From Gammaproteobacteria bacterium (lineage in GTDB: Bacteria; Pseudomonadota; Gammaproteobacteria; Xanthomonadales; Xanthomonadaceae): a stretch of DNA of 12,617 nt. Position numbers and translations under genes: made by a program. Positions 1 to 6,221 of this stretch are shown in pieces (position 1 is the stretch's first letter; each line of letters starts with the position of its first letter). The stretch spans positions 1 through 12,617 of the forward strand of contig JAHEBG010000010.1 of assembly GCA_024642445.1 (NCBI GenBank). Reading direction: 5' to 3'. A model generated the notes under the pieces. The model saw nothing but the letters and a program-made list of their open reading frames with translations. It was not told where the DNA came from and made no database searches.

Positions 1-476
1 ACCACGGTATACCAGGCAAGCCAATGCCAATAGCGCTGTGGGCGTGCCATCAGCGGCCAATGCGCCGATAGCGCGGCAACCCCTAGAATGCCATCAATGC
101 GATGGCTGGCGCGGGTAGCACCGGGCATCCAGCCGCCCACGCTGTGGCCTACGATATACAGCGGCTGACCCGGGTGGCGTGTGTGCATGTAATCAATCAC
201 CGCCGGATAATCCTGTTCGGCCCATGCTGAAAACCCAATGTCACGGTAATCGTGGATATCTCCGGAAAACGATTGCCCGACGCCACGGTAATCGAAACAC
301 AGCACATCGAAGCCCTGTTCGGCCAGATACTGGCAAAACTTGATGTACACCGTTTGCGGCACGGCCGTGGCCGGCCCTACGATGACACTGCGGTTGCGGC
401 GTACCGCGGCATGCGCCGGATAGTGGTGGGCTTGCAGCGCATCGTGCGCTGTTACCGGAAGTCGAATCGGCTCCAT
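1..476 (-). CDS. Alpha/beta hydrolase, C-terminally cut by window edge
   Basis: The visible 158 residues are the N-terminal part of a serine hydrolase of the alpha/beta fold. I read a strand-rich start (SVIVGPATAVPQ, residues 30-41, the likely oxyanion region), the conserved segment FDYRGVGQS (61-69), and the nucleophile elbow GHSVGG (110-115) with Ser112 as predicted nucleophile. The Asp and His of the triad would lie beyond the left edge. There is no signal peptide, so the protein is probably cytoplasmic. The ATG at 476 begins 3 bases after the stop codon of the upstream RND pump gene, which makes translational coupling likely; no strong Shine-Dalgarno sequence is visible. The substrate cannot be told from sequence. 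It resembles the group of uncharacterised bacterial hydrolases often annotated simply as alpha/beta fold hydrolase. The family call is firm; a role linked to the pump is inference from operon position. Confidence 0.85.
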   Translation of the reverse strand, partial: MEPIRLPVTAHDALQAHHYPAHAAVRRNRSVIVGPATAVPQTVYIKFCQYLAEQGFDVLCFDYRGVGQSFSGDIHDYRDIGFSAWAEQDYPAVIDYMHTRHPGQPLYIVGHSVGGWMPGATRASHRIDGILGVAALSAHWPLMARPQRYWHWLAWYTV

Positions 477-479
477 GGC

Positions 480-3400
480 TCAGTGCACGGATTGCGCCGG
501 CGTATCGCGGGTGACTTTAAACCACATCGCATACAGTGCCGGCAGGAAGAACACGGTTAACAAGGTTGCCACAATCAGGCCGCCCATGATGGCGGTCGCC
601 ATGGGCCCGAAGAATACACTGCGTGACAGTGGAATCATGGCCAGAACAGCTGCCAGCGCGGTTAACACAATCGGGCGGAACCGGCGCACGGTGGCGTCCA
701 GAATCGCCTCATACGGGGTATGGCCCTGATTGATGTCGTGATCGATCTGGTCGACCAGAATCACCGAGTTGCGCATGATCATACCCGACAAGGCAATGGT
801 GCCGAGCATGGCAACGAATCCGAATGGCACGCGGAATATGAGCAGAAATGCAGTAACGCCAATAAGACCCAAGGGCGCGGTGAGCAACACCATGAACGCG
901 CGGCGGAAGCTCTTCAGCTGCAGCATCAACAAAGTCATCACCACCAACAAGAACAAAGGCATGCCTGCGGCCACCGATTTTGAACCGCGACCGGAATCCT
1001 CAACGGTCCCGCCGGTTTCCAGCAAGTAGCCGCTCGGCAGGCTGGCGCGGATGCCGTCCAGTGTGGGAAGAATCTGGGCGGTTATGGTCGGCGGTGCACT
1101 TTCATCGGCAATATCGGCACGTACGGTGATGGTCGGCAATCGATTGCGATGCCAGATAATGCCGTCTTCCATGGCGAATTCAAGACGTGCAATCTGGCTT
1201 AGCGGAATACTGGCACCGGAATCCACCGGCACCGAGAGACTGCCCAGCATATCCAGATTGACGCGCTCGTTTTCAGGCCCGCGCAGCAGCATTTCTATCA
1301 ACTCATTGCCTTCACGGTAAGTACTAACGTGCGTACCGGACAGCGAACCGCGCAAGAATGCGGCCAGATGCGTGGAGGTGATACCCAACGCTCGGGCGCG
1401 GTCTTGATCGATGTTCAAGCGCACCACTTTGCTCGGCTCATCCCAGTCCAGATTGACATTGGTGATATGCGGATTGGCACGGACTTTATCGGCCACCTGC
1501 CGTGCCAATTGTTTCACCTGGTCAACATGCTCGCCGGAAACACGGAACTGGATGGGATAGCCCACCGGCGGGCCGTTTTCAAGGCGTGCCACGCGCGACT
1601 GCACGTTCGGGAATCGGGTATGCATCAATTCGATCAGCCAGTGACGGATTTCCTCACGAGCCTTGATGTTGGGGGTGAGAATCACAAACTGGGCGAAATT
1701 GGTTTGTGGCAGCTTCTGATCCAATGGCAGATAGAAACGTGGCGAACCGGCACCGATGTGGCTGACATAGTTCACCAGATCTTTGCGCTTGGCCAGCTCG
1801 GCTTCTACCGCTTCGGCCACACGCTGGGTATCTTTCAACGAAGCACCCTCGGCCAGCTCTACGTCCACCATCAGTTCAAGGCGTGTCGATGACGGGAAGA
1901 ACTGCTGCGGGATGAAGCGGAACAGCAATACCGAGACCACAAACGCCGCCACGGTCAGCAGTATCACTTTGCGACGATGGTCCACGCACCAGGCCACCGC
2001 CTTCTTCAAGTTTTGATAAAACGGCGTGCTGTACGGATCGTTGTGATGATTGCCGTCCGAAGCCAGCCATGCTTGGACCCGCGCAGGCAGCAACAACGCC
2101 AGACGCTGCTTCATGCGCGTCGCTTTTTTATCTGCAGCTGATTCGATGTGGTTGGCATCCGGCAGCAATCGGTAGCCCAGGTACGGAATGAACACCACGG
2201 CGGCTATCCAGCTCAGCAACAGCGCAATGGTGACCACCTGAAATATGGAGCGGGTGTATTCGCCGGTGGAGGATGCGGCCGTTGCAATCGGCAGGAAACC
2301 GGCTGCGGTGATCAGGGTTCCGGTCAGCATCGGGAAAGCCGTACTGGTGTAAGCGAACGATGCCGCAGAAAGCCTGTCAAAGCCCTGTTCCATCTTAATC
2401 GCCATCATTTCAACGGCAATGATGGCGTCATCCACCAACAAGCCCAGGGCCAGAATCAACGCGCCCAGAGAAATCTTATGCAGACCGATGTTGAAAAAAT
2501 ACATGGTGGCGAACGTCATTGCCAGCACCAACGGAATGGACAGTGCCACCACCAGACCGGGACGTTTCCCCAGCGAGAAGAAACTGACCAGCAAAACGAT
2601 GAACACGGCTTCGCCCAGAACCTGCACGAATTCACGTACCGATGATTTCACTGCCGCCGGCTGATCGGAAACTTTCTCCAGAACAATGCCTGCCGGCAGC
2701 GTCGTTTGCAGTCGCTGGAACTCATCTTCCAACTGTTTGCCCAGCTCTATGATATCGCCGCCTTTACGCATGGAGACCGCTATGCCAATGCCGTCTTTGC
2801 CCATGAAGCGCATTTTCGGCGCGGCCGGATCGGCAAACCCGCGGGTCACCTCGGCGATATCACCCAAGCGGAAATTACGGCCGTCGGCACGAACCGGAAA
2901 ATCACGGATTTCATCAATGGAGGTGAATGCACCGCTGACACGCAACTGTACGCGGTCGCTGGGGGTTTCGAAAAAACTGCTGTAGCTCACCGAATTCTGG
3001 GCATCAATGGCTTGCTGCACCTGATACATCGACAGACCCAAGGTGGCCAACTTGGTATTAGACAGCTCTATCCAGATTTTTTCATCCTGCAGCCCGATCA
3101 ATTCCACCTTGGCCACATCCGGCACTCGGTGCAATGCCAGTTCAAGCCGCTCGGCATAGTTCTTCAATGTGGCGTAGTCAAAGCCTTGGCCGCTCAAAGC
3201 ATAGATATTGCCGAAGGTATCGCCGAACTCGTCATTGAAAAACGGGCCTTGAACCCCTTCCGGCAAGGTATGCCGGATATCTCCGACTTTCTTTCGAACT
3301 TGATACCAGAGCTCAGGCAAATGATCGGAGGTCAGTGCATCCTTGGCCATGAACATCACCATGGATTCGCCAGGCTTGGAATAGGAACGGATGAATTCGT

Positions 3401-3635
3401 ACTGTCCGGTTTCCAAGAGCTTTTTTTCGATGCGGTCGGTTACCTGATGGCTGACCTCATCGGCGGTGGCGCCGGGCCAAAACGTGCGCATCACCATGAC
3501 CTTGAAGGTGAACGGCGGATCTTCGGATTGGCCGAGCTTCTGGTAACTGAATAAGCCGATCAGCGCCAAGACCAACATGGCGTAACGCACCAGCGTCCTG
3601 TTTTTGATGGCCCATGCCGATAGATTGACGCTCAT
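480..3635 (-). CDS. RND multidrug efflux pump, inner-membrane permease (TriC-like HAE-1 type)
   Basis: A 1051-residue proton-driven exporter of the AcrB/MexB superfamily, normal in length. An N-terminal transmembrane helix (about 14-33) is followed by SEDPPFTFKVMVM and FWPGATADEV, the porter-domain start typical of TriC-like pumps. Two large periplasmic loops are each followed by a bundle of membrane helices. The TM4 proton-relay pair is present as Asp402-Asp403 in GLLVDDAIIAVEMM. The TM10 lysine of AcrB is replaced by Arg in IMRNSVILVDQID (about residue 954). Residues about 491-538 form a long, charged, His-containing linker between the two halves. The ATG overlaps the stop of the adaptor gene by 4 bases (ATGA), and the hydrolase gene follows after 3 bases, so the three genes are one transcription unit. 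Substrates are unknown; drugs, biocides or lipophilic compounds are typical. The pump needs an outer-membrane channel; the nearby tolC is a candidate partner. Confidence 0.93.
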   Translation of the reverse strand: MSVNLSAWAIKNRTLVRYAMLVLALIGLFSYQKLGQSEDPPFTFKVMVMRTFWPGATADEVSHQVTDRIEKKLLETGQYEFIRSYSKPGESMVMFMAKDALTSDHLPELWYQVRKKVGDIRHTLPEGVQGPFFNDEFGDTFGNIYALSGQGFDYATLKNYAERLELALHRVPDVAKVELIGLQDEKIWIELSNTKLATLGLSMYQVQQAIDAQNSVSYSSFFETPSDRVQLRVSGAFTSIDEIRDFPVRADGRNFRLGDIAEVTRGFADPAAPKMRFMGKDGIGIAVSMRKGGDIIELGKQLEDEFQRLQTTLPAGIVLEKVSDQPAAVKSSVREFVQVLGEAVFIVLLVSFFSLGKRPGLVVALSIPLVLAMTFATMYFFNIGLHKISLGALILALGLLVDDAIIAVEMMAIKMEQGFDRLSAASFAYTSTAFPMLTGTLITAAGFLPIATAASSTGEYTRSIFQVVTIALLLSWIAAVVFIPYLGYRLLPDANHIESAADKKATRMKQRLALLLPARVQAWLASDGNHHNDPYSTPFYQNLKKAVAWCVDHRRKVILLTVAAFVVSVLLFRFIPQQFFPSSTRLELMVDVELAEGASLKDTQRVAEAVEAELAKRKDLVNYVSHIGAGSPRFYLPLDQKLPQTNFAQFVILTPNIKAREEIRHWLIELMHTRFPNVQSRVARLENGPPVGYPIQFRVSGEHVDQVKQLARQVADKVRANPHITNVNLDWDEPSKVVRLNIDQDRARALGITSTHLAAFLRGSLSGTHVSTYREGNELIEMLLRGPENERVNLDMLGSLSVPVDSGASIPLSQIARLEFAMEDGIIWHRNRLPTITVRADIADESAPPTITAQILPTLDGIRASLPSGYLLETGGTVEDSGRGSKSVAAGMPLFLLVVMTLLMLQLKSFRRAFMVLLTAPLGLIGVTAFLLIFRVPFGFVAMLGTIALSGMIMRNSVILVDQIDHDINQGHTPYEAILDATVRRFRPIVLTALAAVLAMIPLSRSVFFGPMATAIMGGLIVATLLTVFFLPALYAMWFKVTRDTPAQSVH

Positions 3636-4741
3636 GGACGGTTACTGCCTGAAAGCGTCGAAACCGGACGGTTATCGGCATCGACGCCTCGCACGCGTTC
3701 ACCTTCGCGCAACAGATGCACGCCGGCCTGCACGATCCATTCATTGACCGAGACACCGCTGCTGATTTCGGCATTCTGCGCGCCGTAACGGGCCACGGTG
3801 ACTGCACGTTTCTTCAAGCGTCCATCGCTAGCCACAAGCCATACCGCCGGTTGATTATTGATTTCGGTCAGCGCCGACAGTGGAATGTACATCAGCCCGG
3901 CCGTTTTGCCGCTCAGCAATACCCGGGCACTCTGCCCCAGCTGTGTAGTTACCGCTGCGTCATCGAATGCCACGCGCACGGCAAAGGTTCGGGTCAAGCT
4001 GTCGGCACTGCCGGCGATTTCCCGGACTTTGCCGGTAAAGCGTTGCGCACTGTCGGTCCATAACTCGATGGCGACCGGTTGCCCGATCTGAATTTTACCG
4101 ATGTGTTGTTCACCAATACTGATAGCAACATCGCGCGCGCCGTCGGCGGCAAAGGTGAAAACCGGCTGTCCGGCATTGACCACCTGTCCGGACTCCACCA
4201 TGCGTTGACTGATAACCCCTGGACCCGGTGCCCGAATTACCGCGTAGCCCGCCTGATTGGCATTGACCTTCGATTGCGCCATGGCTTGTTGGTAGCGCGA
4301 CTGGGCCGCTTGCGCCTGGGCTTTTTTGCTGTCGTATAAGGATTGCGACACCAGCTTCTGCGCCACCAGATCGCTGTAGCGTTTCATCTCGGCGGAAGCC
4401 AGATCGCGGTCGGCACGCAAGGCGCTGACACTGGCCGCTGCCGCTTGGCTTTGCAGGGTCAGATCGGCATCATCCAAGCGCGCCAGAATTTGCCCGGCCA
4501 CCACGCGGTCACCGGCATCCACGGTTCGGGTCAGCACTTTTCCCGCCACTCGAAAGGCCAGATTCACTTCTTGCCGCGCGCGCACGTCGCCGGCAAAAAT
4601 CTGCGCATCGTCGCCATTGGCTACCGGCTGGGTCAGCAACACCAGACGCCCAGTATCGGGGGTCTCCGGTTGCGAACAAGCTGTAAGACCCGCGATAAAT
4701 AAGGCGCCCAGCAGGACAGGAGGGAAAATAGAGGTGCGCAT
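3632..4741 (-). CDS. RND efflux periplasmic adaptor, HlyD/MFP-family lipoprotein
   Basis: Membrane fusion protein of 369 residues that links an RND pump to an outer-membrane channel. The N-terminus has a hydrophobic signal and a lipobox, LTAC, with Cys22 as the lipidated residue. Then come the half-lipoyl motif and first beta-barrel region (VNLAFRVAGKV, DAGDRVVAGQILARLDDADL, about 60-95), an Ala/Gln-rich alpha-helical hairpin (about 96-160), the second half of the lipoyl domain (VIRAPGPGVISQRMVESGQVVNAGQPVFTF read in parts, about 168-197), and a beta-barrel and membrane-proximal domain. Its stop overlaps the RND start by 4 bases. It is the first gene of the operon, divergent from the TetR gene, with operators and a TATAAT box upstream. 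The Shine-Dalgarno is weak. It is TriA/TriB-like in setting, but only one adaptor is encoded here, unlike the two of TriABC. Confidence 0.93.
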   Translation of the reverse strand: MRTSIFPPVLLGALFIAGLTACSQPETPDTGRLVLLTQPVANGDDAQIFAGDVRARQEVNLAFRVAGKVLTRTVDAGDRVVAGQILARLDDADLTLQSQAAAASVSALRADRDLASAEMKRYSDLVAQKLVSQSLYDSKKAQAQAAQSRYQQAMAQSKVNANQAGYAVIRAPGPGVISQRMVESGQVVNAGQPVFTFAADGARDVAISIGEQHIGKIQIGQPVAIELWTDSAQRFTGKVREIAGSADSLTRTFAVRVAFDDAAVTTQLGQSARVLLSGKTAGLMYIPLSALTEINNQPAVWLVASDGRLKKRAVTVARYGAQNAEISSGVSVNEWIVQAGVHLLREGERVRGVDADNRPVSTLSGSNRP

Positions 4742-4755
4742 ACGGGTGTCCGATT

Positions 4756-4777
4756 TAGTGTACTGAGCGGTATACTA
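4756..4777. promoter_or_regulatory. Predicted TetR operator, site 1
   Basis: An inverted repeat with arms TAGTGTAC (4756-4763) and GTATACTA (4770-4777) around a 6-base spacer TGAGCG. Seven of eight arm positions pair. It has the same arm length, spacer length and GTAC/GTATAC core as site 2, with centres 28 bp apart, which argues against chance. The right arm contains TATACT, a possible -10 box for the rightward regulator gene, so binding here would block that promoter and also lie just downstream of the leftward start of transcription. Binding by the adjacent TetR protein is inferred. Confidence 0.65.
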
Positions 4778-4779
4778 TC

Positions 4780-4785
4780 ATTATA
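4780..4785 (-). promoter_or_regulatory. Candidate -10 box of the efflux operon
   Basis: Read on the minus strand this is TATAAT, a perfect sigma-70 -10 hexamer, about 39 bases upstream of the adaptor ATG. Transcription would start near 4773, giving a leader of about 32 nt that carries operator site 1. No good -35 hexamer is found at 16-18 bases; GTACAA of the operator sits too close. A weak basal promoter under tight repression is consistent with this. Confidence 0.45.
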
Positions 4786-4805
4786 TTGTACTAATGGGTA
4801 CAATA
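4784..4805. promoter_or_regulatory. Predicted TetR operator, site 2 (perfect inverted repeat)
   Basis: A perfect inverted repeat with 8-bp arms, TATTGTAC (4784-4791) and GTACAATA (4798-4805), and a 6-base spacer TAATGG. The overall size of 22 bp is usual for TetR-family operators. It ends 2-5 bases before the candidate start codons of the TetR gene and its left end overlaps the last two bases of the leftward TATAAT box. It therefore probably controls both directions. It is the better-matched of the two sites and may be the higher-affinity one. Confidence 0.72.
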
Positions 4806-4810
4806 ATGTG

Positions 4811-5455
4811 ATGTCAATGCGAAAACCCAATCCTCTTGGCCGTCCGAAGAACCTTGAAAAACGCCAATCCATACTGGAGGCGGCGGCCGAGCTGTTCCCG
4901 CTGAAAGGCTTTACCGGCGTCAGCATGATGGAAATCGCGGAGAAAGCGGGCGTTTCCAAACTTACCCTTTACAGCCACTTCAACGACAAAGAAGACCTGT
5001 TTACACAATCCGTGATTGATTGTTGCGAGCAGCAACTGCCGTCCAGCAGCTTTAAACTCGCACCCGGTCTGAGTTTGCAACAGACTTTGCGCGCTATTGG
5101 CAATGGCTTTCTGGATCTAGTGATGGACCCAAAAGCCATCAGCCTGCACCGGATGATGGTCAGCCAGAGTGGCGCCGACAATGCCCACGCCGAGATGTTT
5201 TTCAAAGCCGGCCCGGAGCGCATGCTGGCTGAAATGCAACACTTCCTGGAACATGCACGTCAAAACGGCTCATTGCACATCAACGACACCCGAATGGCGG
5301 CCGAGCACTTCTTCTGCCTGCTGAAAGGCCTCATCTACATGCGTGTATTGATGGGACTGGCCGAGCCGCCGGCAAAACCTGCACGTGAAGCCCATGTTCG
5401 GGAGGTGGTTGATATGTTCCTTCATGCCTATGCCGCCGAAAGTCAGCCCAAGTGA
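4811..5455 (+). CDS. TetR/AcrR-family transcriptional repressor of the efflux operon
   Basis: A regulator of about 214 residues. A basic N-terminal extension (RKPNPLGRPKNLEKRQ) leads into the TetR_N helix-turn-helix: SILEAAAELFPLKGFTGVSM then MEIAEKAGVSKLTLYSHF, followed by NDKEDLF, all strongly conserved in the family. The remaining ~150 residues are the helical ligand-binding and dimerisation domain, of the kind seen in AefR/AcrR-like efflux regulators. The gene is divergent from the pump operon, with two matched inverted repeats in the gap. Known precedent for this layout (AcrR, MexZ, TtgR types) is repression of the pump and of itself, relieved by a pump substrate; that is inference here. 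The start is uncertain: GTG 4808, ATG 4811 and ATG 4817 are all in frame and none has a clear Shine-Dalgarno; I chose the first ATG. Confidence 0.92.
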   Translation: MSMRKPNPLGRPKNLEKRQSILEAAAELFPLKGFTGVSMMEIAEKAGVSKLTLYSHFNDKEDLFTQSVIDCCEQQLPSSSFKLAPGLSLQQTLRAIGNGFLDLVMDPKAISLHRMMVSQSGADNAHAEMFFKAGPERMLAEMQHFLEHARQNGSLHINDTRMAAEHFFCLLKGLIYMRVLMGLAEPPAKPAREAHVREVVDMFLHAYAAESQPK

Positions 5456-5499
5456 TGACTTATGGCACGTTTTCAGGCCAACAAAGCGCGCCATAATCA
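5456..5499 (+). other. Imperfect 44-nt hairpin after the tetR gene
   Basis: The stretch between the tetR stop and the pcm promoter region folds into a long stem: TGA pairs with TCA at the base, a C bulges out at 5459, TTATGGC (5460-5466) pairs with GCCATAA (5490-5496), one A-C mismatch follows, then CGTTTT pairs with AAAGCG (one G-U), leaving a 9-nt loop. No run of T follows on either strand, so it is not a standard intrinsic terminator. It could be a weak or Rho-assisted terminator, an mRNA 3'-end stabiliser, or a dispersed palindromic repeat. Confidence 0.55.
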
Positions 5500-5500
5500 C

Positions 5501-5529
5501 TTACTGCATACAGGCAAAACCCTTACAAT
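5501..5529 (+). promoter_or_regulatory. Candidate promoter for pcm-tolC
   Basis: TACAAT at 5524-5529 matches five of six bases of the sigma-70 -10 box. The hexamer 17 bases upstream, TTACTG (5501-5506), is a poor -35 match. The expected start of transcription falls in or next to an 8-bp palindrome AGGGCCCT (5530-5537). The position, downstream of the hairpin and about 25 bases before the methyltransferase start codon, makes it the best promoter candidate for this operon. Confidence 0.35.
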
Positions 5530-5553
5530 AGGGCCCTGCCGGAGAACAACACC

Positions 5554-6207
5554 ATGACCATGAATATCGAACAAGCACGCCACGCCATGATTGAGCAGCA
5601 AATCCGTCCCTGGGATGTGGTGGACATGCAGGTATTGACCACCATGCAACAGGTGCCGCGTGAGCGCTTTGTGCCGGAGGCCTACCAGTCCTTGGCGTTT
5701 GCCGATACCCAATTGCCTCTAGCGCATGGCCAATACATGTTGAAGCCGGTTGTGGAAGCACGCCTGCTGCAAGCATTAGCTTTGAACGCCAATGATGAAG
5801 TTCTGGAAATAGGTACCGGTTCAGGCTATATCACTGCCTGCTTGGCCAGTATGGCGCGCTCGGTGACCAGCATCGATTTATACGAAGACTTCATTGCTAG
5901 CACCAAAACCCATTTGAATGCGCTTGATTTGAACAATGTACGACTGCTGCAGGCCGATGCGTTGCATTTCGAGCCGAATCAGCAGTTCGATGCCATTGCC
6001 GTCACCGCAGCCGTGAGTTCGGTGCCTGCCAACTTCCTTGAATGGCTCCGCCCCGGCGGCCGCCTGTTCATTGTTGAAGGCAATGCACCGGCACAAGAAG
6101 CTTTGTGCATTACCCGTACTGCCGCAGGTTTTGAACGAAATAGCCTGTTCGAAACCGATGTTCCGTATTTGTTGGGCGCCGAGCCCGTTGACCACTTTAC
6201 CCTTTGA
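5554..6207 (+). CDS. pcm: Protein-L-isoaspartate O-methyltransferase family protein
   Basis: A 217-residue class I SAM-dependent methyltransferase of the PCMT family, which repairs isoaspartyl residues in aged proteins. Visible features are ARHAMIEQQIRPWDV (8-22), the RERFVP box (36-41) typical of PCMTs, and SAM motif I as VLEIGTGSGYITA (83-95), followed by an acidic residue ending the second strand (SIDLY). The canonical substrate-site segment (GQTISQP type, with the active-site Ser) is replaced by HGQYMLKP (58-65), so true isoaspartyl repair is doubtful. GGAG at 5541-5544 is spaced 9 bases from the ATG at 5554; a second in-frame ATG follows at 5560. tolC begins 14 bases after the stop, so the two are cotranscribed. 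In Xanthomonadales a pcm-annotated gene commonly precedes tolC, and the link may be functional but its nature is unknown. Confidence 0.85.
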   Translation: MTMNIEQARHAMIEQQIRPWDVVDMQVLTTMQQVPRERFVPEAYQSLAFADTQLPLAHGQYMLKPVVEARLLQALALNANDEVLEIGTGSGYITACLASMARSVTSIDLYEDFIASTKTHLNALDLNNVRLLQADALHFEPNQQFDAIAVTAAVSSVPANFLEWLRPGGRLFIVEGNAPAQEALCITRTAAGFERNSLFETDVPYLLGAEPVDHFTL

Positions 6208-6221
6208 GAAAGGATTTGCGC

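Noticed and set aside
1329..1892. Plus-strand open frame of 187 codons, with a similar one at 2148-2645
   Set aside because: Both are antisense to the well-conserved RND gene, and their low-complexity, His/Gln-rich translations are typical of shadow frames.
2706..3554. Plus-strand open frame of 282 codons
   Set aside because: It lies wholly antisense to the RND pump gene, shows no recognisable domain, and its composition is that of a shadow frame.
5530..5537. 8-bp palindrome AGGGCCCT near the presumed pcm transcription start
   Set aside because: It is too short to call an operator and there is no second copy nearby.
6204..6221. TTG start for tolC overlapping the pcm stop
   Set aside because: AAAGGA is ideally spaced for ATG 6222, where the signal peptide begins; the overlap is only an in-frame extension.
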